Source of the DNA: Crotophaga sulcirostris
Lineage: Eukaryota > Chordata > Aves > Cuculiformes > Crotophagidae
DNA length: 64,000 nucleotides
Assembly: GCA_013397455.1 (NCBI GenBank)
Contig: VYZB01000328.1
Span: 158,063 to 222,062 of the forward strand
Direction of reading: 5' to 3'
A model generated the notes under the pieces. It saw nothing but the letters and a program-made list of their open reading frames with translations, was not told the DNA's origin and did not search any database. This document shows positions 25,201 to 40,200 of the stretch, piece by piece. The translations under genes were made by a program, and so were the position numbers. Every line of letters starts with the position of its first letter. The first letter of the stretch is position 1.

Positions 25201-28200
25201 AGGCAGACACTCTAATTAACGAGGGTGAGTGGGAGGCCTTCTGGGAGGGCACGTTATCTTCTCACTGATGTTGGCATGGTGCTCTCCACACCTCCCTGAA
25301 GAAGATACTCCTCTTTTTTACAGGGATTCACCATTACCCTCTGCAAGCTACCAGTCTGGCCCAATATTACAGTTCTCCTGCCTCTTTTCTTTTTAGCCTT
25401 GATTTTATCCCCCTTTTTTAAGGCAGCTCAGAGGGTTTGCATGAAGTCAACGGTTCACTTGCCACATGTTGACAGATCAATCACTCCTGCATATCACTCC
25501 TGGTGAAAACAACTGAAACAAACAACAAACACCACTTGCCCACTGCAGATTTTTTTGTTGGCCTGGAGCACCTGTGCCTCTGTCACATGAAGCAAAAACA
25601 TTAGAAGATATCAACAAGAGATAGGGGAAAAAAAAAAGGATAAAGTTAAACTGGATAGGCCAGTTCCTGTCAATTATCAGCATCTCAAAGAACAATAAAG
25701 AGAGGACATGCGTGGCGCACAGCCCCCTGTGAAATACTTACTTCCCCCAGGGAGGCTGTCTCTGTCGAAGATACACAGCTTGTACCCAAACTCATTCTCC
25801 AAGACTCCCCGCAGTGTCAACAGCACAAATTCCTCCTCCTCTGCGTTGCGCGCATAGGACACATACACATCATACTCCTTCCCGTCTGTGTGTTGGGAGC
25901 ACAAAGAAACACAAACGGCAGAAGAGACACTTGTGATACTGCACACACTGAGCCTTTGACTTGTTTCACGTGAGAAGCAGATAGGAAGGCTCACTTTTAA
26001 CCTGCAGGCTTAGACATATCAATTTCCAGAGTTAAAACACAGCAATGCTGCCTTTTTGACTGCCCAGATTGAACATGTAGGCACCCAGACACTGCTGGGT
26101 CACTGAAGGTATAAAACCACAGCAAGATGATCAACCTGCTCTGTCCAGGGTCCTTTTGTCTTTTAGCATCTCTGACATTGCTTCCTCTCACTGCTGTCTA
26201 TCCATGTGAGCAGTCCCACCAGGAAGAGACTTGTATCCTGCTTACACCCTCCAAGAGCTGCTGCACTCCTTTGGCAGGTTCACATCACAAACTATGATTG
26301 CCCGAACATCCTTCTTGTTCTACAGAGGAAGGAATTTCAGCTCAGACTTCCAAGAGATGAACTTCCAGTAACACAGGGCAGCTGTGGAAGAACTGAGGAC
26401 AGAAGGGTGATTTCCAGATCCATTCTGTTGGATGCCTTCCTGGATTTGTGAACACTTACGCTGAGTCACCCGAGAAACCAGGGACTTACTGAAACTTGAT
26501 GACTTATCTTGACCATGTATGAAACAGCTAGCCATCAGCAGGGCAGTGCCCTAGAGAGCCTGACATGTCTGTGCTTCTTCCCTGCAGAGAATAGAGAGGA
26601 CTTCTCGCTCCTTTCCACTAACCCAATCCTGACTCATCTTATTCTAAAATGACCCACACAAATGAATGCAGGTATAGAAACTGAAAGTCAAAATGTCATT
26701 ATGCTGTGAAGAGGGTTAAAAATAGCTTATATTAAAATTCCTATATGAAAACAAAGGGTCTGGCCTGTAGCAGGATAAAATAAATGCAAGTCCTTTAATT
26801 CCTTACCTAGAATGGTTTCATCTGTTCCAAAATGAGCCCGATAGAAGAGGACCATTTCAAGCCAATAGACGTGATAGACGACTATCAGCACCACCACGAG
26901 CAGGATGGTTGCACCCAGTCCACAGGCCAACTCCACGGTGTACTTTGGTGCTACAGCTGGGTTCAAAAAGAAAGATGGGGTCTGGTTTATAGCACAGGTT
27001 GGGCCTTCAGCTAAACCCTGCATGTGTCACATGCAGCCAAATACCATAGAAGAACAGCCAAGAGCCAAGTTGATCCTTCAGAGGAAGGTGGCCAAGCCAA
27101 GGCTTTTCTGGCAGGACACACGATGGCTGGCCACCGTGAAGTCCCCATTCTGGGTTACTAGTTCTGGTTGGGCTGGCAGAGCAAGTCAAAGCACAGGCTG
27201 GGCTTCTGCCTCTGAGTGAAACCCTGAGAGTAGCGATGGTAGAACGATCTGTTGATGGAAACCACGTGTACAGTTCAAAGTCAGCTCATGAACGTGATCT
27301 TCTCAGCAGTATATCAAACCCTTGGGGCAACACAACAACACTTACTTCTAGGAGAGCCAGGCAAAGCTCACCTGCAGCAAAATAAAGGCAACCATCACAA
27401 TTTTGCTTCCCCGTTAAACACACACAGTTCTTGTTGCTTGTCCCAGACTAGCAACTAGCCATGGCCTGATTGATTTTTACCAGGGAAAAAGAATCAGAGC
27501 TCAGGAAAGCTAAAATGCTTGCAAACAAATAGGACAACTTGTGGACATCAAGGCAGAATATCACAAGCCCCCCTCCCCAACTCATACAGTGTCTGCCACA
27601 CCACTGCTGCTTCTTTGTAATAAAGGACAGAAAAATCACTCTTCTAACTGTACCCCTGGGCTACTCCATTTTTACAGCAATTCAGGTGGCAGCCAACATG
27701 CACACTGGCAAAGTGCACGATAAAAGAACAGCAGTAAGTGGAAACATGACCAAATTCCAAGATTTAATAAGTTTTATTTGAAATCGAATTACAAAAAAAG
27801 AAAATGTAAGGAATTTAACAACTTTCATTAGGTGATGAGCAGCAGAAGTACAAGAGGAGGAGAGAGAAATCATCCAGAAAAAGCATAAAATGTATATAAC
27901 CTAATATAATGAAAGAGTTGGAGCCAACTATATATAGCTACTTGCTAAAAACTGGAAGACAAGAGCTGAGGGGTTAGGTTCTGGCATGCTTGATGTTCCT
28001 ACACACAGTGTCTGCAGTGAGCTTAACTTAAGGTTGCTCTGCCAGCAGTGGTCAGAGATGGTTCTTGGATTTTGTTGTGGAACAGAGCAGAAAGAAGGGG
28101 TGCTGAGTAACCAGGTCTGCTTAGAGCAAAGCCACTCAGCTGCCCAGGAGCAGATGGGGAAGGAAGGAAGAGGGCAATCCACTAGAAAAAAGCATTTAGG

Positions 28201-31200
28201 CACTGCTGTGTACAGAAAAAAAAATCCAAAAAATTTAGATTTATTTCTGCTACATGGTGCAAACATTATCATCCCAGAAGAATTATGTATGTAGGATGAA
28301 CACACTAGCAGACAGTTTCAGCCTCTCTCAGTTGTCTTTGGTCTATTGTTCCTTCTTAATGATCCAGAAGAGGTTTGTCTCAAAGGAAGGGAACTAAAAA
28401 GGAATGAGGACAAGTACCAAGAAGGAAGAGGAAGAGCCCTTCCAGTAAATACCTCTGTGAGCCTTCCAATGCTAAAACAGCAGACTGGGGGGAAGGTGGT
28501 GCCTGGCATGAGCTACACAAGGCAGGGCAGCATCCCTTATGGGAGAGAGAAGGTCTGACCTACAGCAGGCAGGTGTTGAAGCTCTAGATGAGGTTTACAG
28601 GGAGGTGGAAACACCCACCTTAATCAGGAAACCTCATATACTTATAGTGAAGGCCCAGTTCTTATTACTGAGAGGTAGGGCTCTGAAACAAACAAAATCT
28701 TTGATGTAAGATGTAGGAAAAAACTCAAGTTAACAGAGCTGGATCAGTCCATATCATTGATGCTGAGAAGTTATGTAGACCGCAGCATCGTCACAGCAAG
28801 GAGTAAAACCACAGAACATCATGGTTAGACCACTTCAGTCCCTAAGCAATGTCAAGGAGTGCAGCCTGCCTTCTGCAGGATGCCAACTGGTAGCTGTTAT
28901 ATCACACAAAATCCTCACACACAACCTGAAATAATTCAAGCAGCCTGTCCCCTCATGTCTGCTTCCAACGTGGCACATGGATGGGATGAGAAGGGGTCTA
29001 TGCACCCTCCTCTCTCTCCCCAGGCACTTGGCTGTAGTAAGGCTATACATGACTTGTTCTCTGCTCCCTGTCTCCAAGAAGTGCACTGTGACAGCAATAA
29101 TACAGCAGCGTGTACAGAGCAGTGTGTGTTGGGGAAAAAGGCCTGATCAAATTATTTATTCCCCTGCTGCTTAGCAGAGCAAGGCTCAAGGCAGGACCAA
29201 CAGCTCTCTCTGAGCATGCTTCATTTCACACCCAAGTGTTTTACCTTTCAAGCGCACTACGGCCTGGCTGTGGTCCTCGCCTTTAGCATTCCTGGCATAG
29301 CAAGTGTAATTCCGTTTCAAGTCCTCTGGTGTGGCTTTTGCAACCGTTAGAGTCCTTATGACAGTTTTGTCTTCAAAATCTCTAGTAATTTCACTGTAAG
29401 ACAAGAATTACAGCATTACACATGTGAAACCAAAAAAAGTTCTTAGTAAAAAAACACTTCCTTCCTTGATATAAACTGACTCTTTCTTTAAAAAAACCTA
29501 GAACACCTAAACTGATATTTATAAATCAATAAACATTCCAGATTTTAAAACAGCTGCAGCTGTTCCCTTATCTTATTTTCCTTAATATTTTTTTGCTATT
29601 CATAATTTTCTCATTGCAGTGTCACATTGCATTTTAGAAATACGGGAAGTTCTTGCCTACAAAGCAACAAGACGTCATGAACTCAGGATTCAGAGCCTAC
29701 ATCACATTCCCTGTGCGATCCTGCCTGAGACACTTTGTCTCTCTCTACCTGAATTGATTACCTGCAAAACAGAGATAATAGTATTTTCTTTTCCCTTTCC
29801 TTTTACTCTGTAGGTTTTGCAAACTGATTGGGGCAACGACTGCCTTCCACACCTAAGCGAGCACCCAGAAAATGGGACTCTGAACCTCATTTGGTTCTTC
29901 AGGTAACTGAATCTTTATTCCTCCTAATCAATACTTTGTATAATACTACATTTTTGTTTTCAGTCTCTATTTTTTGAAACATTTTTATCACTTATGCTAT
30001 TTGGGAACATTCCTCCAAACAAAATTGTGTCTGCCCCTGTTTTAGAAGTCTCACAATAGCACCAGCTGTTAGCACCACCACCAGGATCCAAACAAGGGAT
30101 GACATGTACTGGTAAACAAAGTTCCCTCAAAACCTTCTGTAAGGCAAGGCATTGTCCAAGTCTGGAGGCCTCTGCCCTGGAGCTCCTGGTGCTCATCATG
30201 GCACGGTGCATCCACAGGGGTTTCTGATTAACAGGGAATTGGGAGCTCGGCACTCCCATGCAAGGGAAAATGTGACTGTCATGTCTCTACCCACAATCCT
30301 CTACAGAGCCCAAGAAAGGATTAGATACGAAGAAAGATTCACGTTACTGTATTACCTTTGTGTGACTTTTATCTTGGGGTCCATGATGTCATTTGTGTTT
30401 TTCCCATCTACGGTCCACCACACCTCGGTCCGGGAGTCCTTCAGGAAGGTGAAGAAGACCTCACAGGGCAGAACAAGGTCATCTCCTGGGACGAAAGGAC
30501 CACAGTGAGGTACTGCAAAGCAGGAACATCACCCTGACTTTTGTGCTTCCCAGTCATCCTAACAGTCTGAGCTTTCCCTCCTTTCAGTAGTGAACGAGGT
30601 CAGCATCCACCACCTTCAGACATCCAATAACATTTTAGCACCCTGGATATGATAATTTATGACAGATAAATAACTAGGAAAAAATACTGTGCCTTCACAA
30701 ATGTGGTACAAATTCCTTTAATGCATCAAATTACCCACCCAAATGGAGATGCTCCATGCCAACCACTTCCTTGCAAAGCTGGGCAGCATTAATTATCCCC
30801 ACTGCACAAGGGACCGATGCCATAAAGTGAAAGATCCAGCTCCACAAAAGCATTTTGGTGTGGGAGCACTTGTTCAGGCGTTCAACTTCCCCTCAAGATC
30901 AGGTTTGGAAATGTGAATATCTTTGTGATCAGTTCATAAGTGATTTTATCATACACAGTGACTACGGAAGAAGCCTGACCTTCTGAGCCAAAAAAGCTGT
31001 GCTTTAAAGTGAAGGCTCTACTGCTAATCATTATCATTGGCACCACATTTATTACAGCAGTGTAATGGGACATGATCCATTCAATATAGGAAACTGCTTC
31101 AATGAGCAGTCTAAACAGATGGGGTGGGGGAAGGGGTGTGGCAGCCTGCTACAGAATGCTGTCAGGCCAGCAAGAGGAGAGCTGTCATTAATTAGGAAGT

Positions 31201-34200
31201 AACCAGCCAAAAAAGGGAAAGAAGATGAGTAAGAAGTACCCAGAAGGCTGAAGCCACTGAGGGGCTGAAGACAGAGGGCTGGAGCAAACCACAGGCAGGG
31301 ACAGGGCTGAAACAAGGTCCTACAGGAATTTCTCTAAGCAGCTGAGTGTCCCTGTTTCTTCTCCTTCTGTAACTGCAGTCCTGCATCTCCATGCCTGAAT
31401 ATCTATATTTGTACTTGAAAAAAATAAACTTTTAAAGCTGTACTCTCCTATTTGGCATTGAGAACTGGCACCCCACACTGTCTGCCAGGTAAATTGTGGC
31501 AGTTCATGTGCTCTGTGGCGGAAAGCACCAGTGATGCAGTGGAAAGGCAGAGCTTCTGTGCCTGGTGGGATCTCCTTGGGTTGTCAGGGTAGCAACAGCA
31601 AGCAATGAGCCTTGCAGTTTACCTGTTTCCACTTCATAAACAACTTTCTCATTTGGAGAGATGAACTGTGGTGGCAAGGCCTTGTTTGGAGATCCTGTGG
31701 GAGAGAACAAAGAGCCCCCCGCAGGGACCCGGACTTCATGAGAACCTGGGGTCCTTGAAGCCTCACTCATGATGCCCTGATACCCCGCTGCTTATGTCCC
31801 AACCTAACTTTTGATACAACCCTGTTGCAGAGCTCCATGCAAAGAGAAATCTAATCCTAGTCCCCAAACTCAGGGCAAGACCCGGAATTTGAGGCTCCTC
31901 CAAAGTTTAGGTAAGCCTAGATAATGATTTTTTGGGCCTCTCCCATCAGAAGAGCTCCATACGCCTCATCTCCCGCTCAACATCTCCCACAAAATAGTAT
32001 ACCAGTTTATTCTTGTTGCTACTTCTAAAAAACAAAGCACAGACATAATTTCCTGTCTCAAATATTTAATTAAGCTCTAAAAGCAGCAGTTGCCATGGGA
32101 CTCAGCATATGCTCTACTGTTCAGTAGAGTTTTAGTCTCTACCTACAGTTCCCTGGAAGGTGGGGTGAGCCCTTGTGCCTGGGACAGACCTCTCTGGGCA
32201 CTGGGCTGAGTAACTGGAGCCCTGCCTGGCTAACTAACAGTCTCAACCTCAGCACACAAGGCATTGAGGTTGCAAGAAGACTGAGGCAAATTGGCTATAA
32301 TTGGACAATCCCACAAATAATGATGAGCAAAGAGCACTGGAGACAGGGTTATGCATTCACATGCCAGCAGAGGGTACCCCTGGCCATCTCATGGGCTGTA
32401 CCTCACCAGCCTAAGCTTTGTCACCCTTTGTGCTGTTTGGGGCAGTGGCCATGGTGGTGGGCAGGACCTGCAGTGCAACACGTCCTGTGCAGTCACACAA
32501 GGTTGACCCCAGTAAGCAAAAATACACCAGGACAGTTGGGTGATGTAGATTGAGCACAACCAGAAATGGATCCTGTGACAGACTCTTCCAGCTGTCCTCA
32601 CCACTTCTGCAGCAATCCACACGCATTTTACATATTTTAGTCATTCTTACCCACCACCTTCATCTTTATGGTTCTGGTGAGATTATAGGTTCTTCCATGG
32701 TCCTTGAATGTCACAATACAAGTGTAATTTCCTTCATACACACTGCGGACAATGCCAATGACAAGCCTGGGCCCTTGGGGGTATCGCTCATAGAAGTCAT
32801 CCACCAAGTTGCAGTTCTGGTGTCAAGCAGAAAAACACTTCAGTTTGGGGATTCAAAAGTAAAGGTACTGGTTTAAATGCTACTACAAAGATCTACTTTA
32901 AAACTATGAATATATTTGGGATTGTGATGTAGATCGGACCTAAACATCATGAATTTTGAACATGTTGGAAAACAAACTGGTATGTTCACCTTGAAAAGGA
33001 GGCGATGAATCAGATGACCGTAATAGTTTTATCTCACCTTAAATACAGACAATTTTATAAAAGAGACATCTCTGATTCAGAAGCACGTTTGCAATCAAAG
33101 TGAGCATCTCAGCAGAGTGAGAGTGAAAGTAAAACGAGACAGGAAGAAAATGATGATGATGTATTCACAAATGGATACTAAGACTAAAGGACATGTCCCT
33201 CGTTGATGTCAGGATGTCTTACTCTTTTGGGACTAATCAAGCTACTCTGACTGACTTCAGCTGAGGATGAGGCTCCAAAATTGGCAACTGGCAGACGAGA
33301 ACCTGTAGTACAGAAACCTTAATAACTCTTCTCTTTCTGTCAGGTAAGGCTGGAAATCTCTGCCAAGTACCAAGTAAGAGATTCCTTTTCAGAAAGGGGT
33401 TAGGCAGATGACATCTTGATTGTCATAAAACTCAAACATGTGCACATTTTCTAAGAGATTATTTCTGAATGGTCCATTTCCAAATCAGATACATCTTAAT
33501 GGGGCAGTATAAGATAGGGGTCATATACCATTTTTAATGACTTTTATTAGGCATGGGATGACTTGCTGCCCGAAAAATTACTTCCATGGGGCTTTTTGTT
33601 TCATTCTGCTAATTGATTGTTGAGATGTGAATTTCAATGAATGGTACAAGTAAAGCATTTCAACTAGTGAAGTAAAACTGCTCCGCTTGGATAAAAAAAG
33701 TAAGTTTTTCCCAAAGGGTTTCAGAGCTGTTTTTTTCTTTTAGGGTGTTTTTTCACTGTGTTTTGTTTTGTTTGTTTGTTTGTTCGTTTTAAATCAGAAG
33801 ATATATTTGTTGCCAATTTTCTTTATTAATAACTTCACTCATACTGAACCTCCTATCAGAAATCCAAAAGCACTTCATAAGCAGTTAGAGAATTCAGTCT
33901 CATAACCCCCTGGCTGCACATCCCCTGAGAACTCTTATTCTCTCTTGGCTAAAGGCATTCACCTAGAAAAAAACACTGAGGTAAAAATTAAATAAAAATG
34001 AGTAGTAATTCTGTAGGCAAGAGCCTGAGGATGGCTGGAAATAGCCTAATTTTCAGAGCAGTATGAAAGGTTGGTTAGGGATGTCACCATCTTCAGATAA
34101 GAGGTTTCCTGAATTGTGTCAAACAGAGCGCCCATGGTCCTCCAAGGCCTGATGTATAACTTCATTAATTGACCTCAAAGGATTTTGGAAAGGATGCCTT

Positions 34201-37200
34201 TTCATTAGCAGGCAGGTTTTAAGGTTTTGGGTGGGTTAGTTGCTGTTTTTTTTTGTTGGTTTGGGGTTTTTTTTGGTTGGTTGGTTGATTTTGGTTTTGT
34301 TTTTTTTTTTTTACAGAAGAGGGAATATGAATCACAGTCTACTTCACAGGGTTAGTGCCTTGTTTACCTAGCAGGTCAGGTATACTGCCAACAACTGAAC
34401 TGAGGGTCATAAATCCCTGCTATCATATTCTCCATTTGTGTATGCTGGTCAAAAAATTCCAGTGTTAGCTCTCTCAATTTTATCCAAGTTCCTCTAGGGG
34501 CAGTTTGAACTCAAAGGACACAAAGGTCTTAAAAGTAATAAAGCCACATTAACAGCTTCATCACTGAGAAGGCACTGAAATGTTGCTCTATGATTCTCAT
34601 GCCAACCATTGCTTTTTCAGATACAACACTGCTTTGCCCCACCGCCCAGATAAGAAAAAAGTCTTTCTTACGAAGTACCACTTGACAGTTGGTGTTACAC
34701 TAGCAGGGTAAAACCCATCAATGGCTGGACATATGATCTTCTCATTGGTGTGCTCCAAGTAGAACATCTCCTCAACGGGTTTTATTGAATGGCTCACACA
34801 AGACTGTTGGTCTTTCGAAACAACTTCCAAGGGAAATGCAACTTTACTGCAGTAAGTTGTATTTCTAAGGAGAGAGAAGGATAGGGCTGATTAGTTGAAA
34901 CTTGTTTACTCCCATAGCAGTGGAACAAAATGTAAATCACATCTGCAATAACTAGCATCATAGTGCTGATGAGGTATATACAGTTTGAGTTGACTCATTT
35001 ATAAACGAGAAAGAAAACACCATCAGACATGGCCACACTAGCTCAGAAAAGCCTGTAAAGATGACTAACAAGCAACATCCACTCCCCTGCTGGTAAAGCA
35101 GATAATAGGGTCAAAGACACAATGAACAAGAGACAATGTGAGGAAGATCAAAAAGAGCTCATGTGCATAGCAGATGTTATGTTCATTTTGTACCACACTT
35201 AGAGACACTTTTAATTTCCTAGAAGTCTGAATCTCATGAATCTCTGCCAAATTAGCATGCAGTCAAAACATTACCCCCGCATCTGAAGCTATTTTTACTC
35301 TAGACATACAGATCACTTCTTAATGGTGAGTGCCTGTGGATTTTGCCACGGGCTCAGCAATAATACTTTCATGGACACTTGCAGCCAGCAAGGAGAGGCA
35401 TGCTCATTAATGTTTGCAAGGCTCCAAGCATTATTACGACGTAAATTGGCTCAGCACTGAGCAGTCTTATAATTGTAACATTCTTTTCCCATTAATGCTT
35501 ATGTAAATGGTCTTCTCCCTACAGAAAGATCTGGTGCTAACAGCACAGTTTTCGTACTTCCACGAAAGTCCTTCAATTATGCTGAAGACACACAGAAGCT
35601 GCACCGCACAACCTACCTCAGCATGCATGTATAATTCCCAGTGTCGTTGAGAAGAGCAGGCCAGAACCAAAGGGTGTCTTTCTCCTTACTGATGTGATTA
35701 TCCGGGAGACGAAAATTAATGGGCTCCTCCAGATCCCGATCCTGCCCAATCCGGTACCAGATCAAGGTTAAGCCAGCAGAATGAGCTGTGCTGTAGTTGT
35801 ACTTCAAGAAGGTCTCGAAAAGTGGGCATTTGATCTTGGCAGGCTCCCCATCATAAATCTGGATCTGCTTCATAGTGTCCACACCCCAGTCATCACAGCG
35901 TTCTGCAGCCAGGAGGAACAACATACTTCAGTTTGCAAGTCTGCAGGAGACAAACAGCTTTTCCCATGTTTCTCACAGCCCTTGGTCTTACCCCTATCAA
36001 AATCAGAGGCAAAAATGTAGTGTTTTCAGTGGAAGCAAACTTGGATTTTACAAAGCAGAGCAAGAATACTATGTTCATTTCTAGAGAATCTGCAAACCTC
36101 TACTTTCATTTGCACACTTCCTACATTTCTTCCAAGCTATTTATCCCCCATCAGGAGGATAGGATAAAATATTCCTGCATAACACCAGGCTTCCTAGAGA
36201 GCTCCAAGAAGATTCAACCATAAAATCTTGTGTGCGAAGATAAAATTTGGATTAAAACAATACTGGAGGTGCATGTGGCATCCATGCACAGTGACAGGGT
36301 AGATGGAGACACAGGTGTAAAGAGAAAGTAACACGGCAAACATCAATCCTCCCTTAGAGCTATAAGCCATTGTCCCTGCCAAAAGAAGCTGGACTGTGGG
36401 TTCTGGGAGCAAGGACTGTCTTTCCTGTGATGGATTCATGCGACACCTGTTTATGCTATAATTATACAAAGAGTACAAGCACTAATATATGACAGTAGTA
36501 ATTGTTTATAGTGAAATTTGGGAAGGGAGGCCAAGGGGCAGAAGAGACAGTATGGAGGAGGTGGCAGCAGGTTCTCTTGGAATCCCCAGGCAACCCCCAG
36601 GTGCAACTGCCAGGCACAGCATGGCTCATGGCAGACTCAGGCTGACATAGGAACTGGGTAGCATGAGAAAAAGCTGTGCAGTGCCTTAAAAAAAAAACAA
36701 ACCCAAAAAACCCAAAAAATATTATTGTCATTAGTGAATAGTTTCAGGAGAAACAGCACAGTCAAAACTCATTTCTCTTCGAAGCGCTCCTTTCCACTGC
36801 ATTCCTCCTCTCCATTAGGATGCCCAGTCACTAAGCGACTCAGTGCAAGCAAAGTACCAGGGTGTCAACAAACCTGAGTGCAATCTGTACTGCCAGCGCC
36901 AGCTGGGACACACGGAGAAGCTGCTATCACTGCATCTCCTGCCTCCCCATGCTGATGAGGCAGAGCATGGCACAGCACACTTCCCAGCACATCCCTTGTA
37001 GCTGCTGGAAGGCATTAGCTAGGGCAGCCTGACATCTGAGAGCCCAAAACGAGTTGAAGAGGAGAGGGGTGTGCTGCCTGCAGTGGTCCCCGGGAGCAAT
37101 GTCTCGGCGTATCACAGGCACACCAGAGACAACACTGCAAAGCCTCTCCAGTTTGCAGAAATTAGAAGAACTCAGGCCGAGAGGAAAATCAGAATACAAT

Positions 37201-40200
37201 ACGCTCTTTGAGCCCAATTCTTCTGAACGGACTTCACACAGGCCGATGTAGCTTGGTCCCAGATTCGTACTTAATTAAAGACAGCCAAGAGAGAAACCTT
37301 TAGGAAGATGGGTCCCCCAGAGCACTTAGAGGCAGCGATGCTAATTCCTGGGGCTCACCAATGGTTAGACACAGTGAGGAGGAATCTGGGCCAGTAAGAA
37401 TAGAAATTTTTTCTGGCAGGGTTACACATCAATGTAAATGCAAATGCACTGTTCTTCCTGTGGTATGCGAAACACCGGTACGACAGAGTGCTACTTCTGG
37501 AGGAAGAGGTTGAGTTGAGCTAGGAAGAGGCAGTGAAGCTACCCAGAGTACAAGTATTTGCTAGTAGGAACCCCAAACCCAAACAGCTGGAAAGTGCCAT
37601 CACTCATCATCTAAGAAACATATAGACATTTCTTTCAAAGCTGCACAGCATCATCAAGTACGGCTGCTACCATGGCCAGTGCTCATTTTGAAAAAACAAA
37701 CCACTATTGGAAGACTCAGACCACAGGAAGGTGCATAGTTACCAGTTACCACCATGGTCAAGGCCAACTGGAACCAGGATGCTGCTTTGTGCTGGTGGGG
37801 TCAAGTTGGTGGATTAGACGTGATCAAGTTTCCATAGAGTGGTAAATGAGATAAACTTGCCAGGGACTGCCTGCTAATTTCATGATAAAGCACTGATTAT
37901 TATACAGGGACAGGGGGGCATTTTTTTTATTAAAAAAAAGAAAGTCTTTCCCTCTGAAAGGATCAGACCTGGGCCTGTAGATCAGGACACCCCAGCACCT
38001 GACTTTGCTGTCTCATCTTAGACTGTATAAAGGCAAATTGTCCTCATTACTTCAAATGGCAGGACTGGAGAGGAAGAAAACTATATAAACACTACTGAAA
38101 TTCTTGGACTTAAGTTCAACAAAATTTGCAATCATGAACAGTTCTTGCATTTTGCAATAGCTCATAAATCAGCATTGTAAAACCATTTATCCGTTCTACC
38201 TGAATGAGTTTTTGAAAATAAATACAACTGTTTTATTCTTTTTCTTCCTAGATTACTGAAAAGCAGTGAATGTATGGGCCTTGTCTTCTTGGCTGGGGAA
38301 GAGGTGACTGTTACTGTTCTTTATAATGAGAGCTATACCTGGAGATCTTGTCTCAGAGGTGGCTAATTCACCTGACTTCAGGAACACTGCCACATAGAAC
38401 AGATAGTCCTAAGCCCCTCCATGTGTGCCCTGCCTTGGGGTACTGCATGCTCTGAGCTGAAACCCAAACCCAGCACATAACCATGCTGGTAACGAGCAGC
38501 TACACCACAGCGCACATGAGCAGTCGTGTAGCTTGAGATCTCAGACTGTGCTTGCCACCCTGTTGGCAAGGATTCCTCCTGGAACCCAGCACAGCTCCAA
38601 GGGCTCAGGGAGCACAGCTACAGCCCATCACTCACAGTGGGGATGGCAGAAAGACCACGGGTTGGAGATCTCCTTCATGCATAAAACGTCAAGGACAGAA
38701 GTTGTGGCACTTTGCACAACTTCCCTCCTCCCCATGGCATGCTGGCAGTAGTCCTGCTAGCTGGCTTCTGCCCAACAAGGCATGTAAGGGGATTACAGGA
38801 CACCCTCACACACACCCCTTTGTGAGCCTCTTCCTCCTTAGTTGTGATGGGCCTCTTCTCTGTATACCAACAACATCTCTTGTTGTGGTGGCACTTTTGC
38901 AGCAGACCCGAGGATGGGTTAAGTCCAGACATTTGCATCCAACACTCCTCGCAACACTTTGTGTCCCTTCCACTGTCTTAACTTTTATTGGATATCCAGA
39001 GCATATTTGCTGCTAACACCAGCATGCAACTACTTGGATGTCAGTCTAAACTGGAAATAGCCTGCAAAAAAATGGCAGGACTTCACACTGAACTTCACTG
39101 GCATAAAGCATCTCCTACTATGAAAACAAAAATATATCTATACACACACACATTTATTGACATATCCTGACTCCTGTAACAATACTCGAAGGTGCATTGC
39201 AGAAAGAAGATGCAAAAACCCAATTCTAATTGTGACTAGGAAGTTACTTCTTTCTTGAAATGTTTCCTGCACAAAACAGCCATTGGAAGTTAAGAACTGC
39301 TCCTCATTAAATTGACTGGTATCAGCATTCATGCTCTGACTTCAGAGGTTCACTAACAAATTGAAATCAGTGAGGAGATAGGGGAGCTATATGCAACTCC
39401 ACGGTCCCTTCCATGTTGCAGCAAACAGAGCACTACTCACAAAACACAGGGAGAAAATAAAATTCTCAAAAATCCACCATCCCACACATGCATCATCCTA
39501 GAAATGCCTCTGCAAAATACTTTTGAAAGCAGCCATCCTTTTCTCATTGCTGATGTGGTATACTGCAGATGCCTCAACTGACCCCTCTTACTGCTGGGTG
39601 CTCCGTAATCACACAGCCAGGCAGGCTGCGAGCCAGAAGACCTGCCCATGACAGACAATGCAGGGAAAACAAAGAAAGAAATGGTTCTGTTTCTACAGCC
39701 CTGCTTGGGTAAAGGGATGAGAATTATACAGGCTGCAGGGAGGCTGCACGGTAGCAGGAAACAACCACCTTCAGCACTGGAAGAGACAGTGCAGACAGAA
39801 AGGTCAGTGTAAGGATGCTCCTCTTGATTTCATGAGTCTTCAGATAAAGATAAGCATGGGTTGCTGCACTGCTGCTCCTCCCTGATAAATAGAGGGAACT
39901 GGGTGAACTGGCAAAGATAATTCCAAATGTCTTCCTTGCTTGGACTGTATGTTGCAGGCTGTGTTCATAGGGGCTCATAGGTTCAAGGGAATGTACTACT
40001 CACACAAGGCACAGAAATGTCTTCTATTACAGAAATAGTCAGATCTGTCCCATTTGTGAATCTCGTGCTACAATGCCCTTAAACACCAGATATCCCAAAC
40101 CAGATGCATTCTCAGAAGCCAAACAAAGCTAAAGAAAGTGCCTTGTCCAGCTGCAAAGTAGAAAACGAAAGAGAAAAAAAAAAAAAAAAAGTCTGTTTTC

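Larger units (their letters stand above)
32817..34671 (-). other. Intron with T/G-rich low-complexity tracts
   Basis: 1855 bp. It contains a (TTTG)n tract at 33761-33790 and a T-rich/GGTT tract at 34244-34312 on the plus strand, which are A/C-rich in the transcript. No exon or mobile element is recognised. Confidence 0.75.

Noticed and set aside
25677..25994. 105-codon minus-strand frame taken as a whole TIR protein
   Set aside because: Only 25742-25885 is exon. The flanks are intronic, bounded by CACACAG and GTAAGT.
34300..34320. Poly-T run followed by ACAG on the plus strand, resembling a 3' splice site
   Set aside because: It is on the strand opposite to IL1RAP and no plus-strand exon follows. 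It is a by-product of the low-complexity tract.
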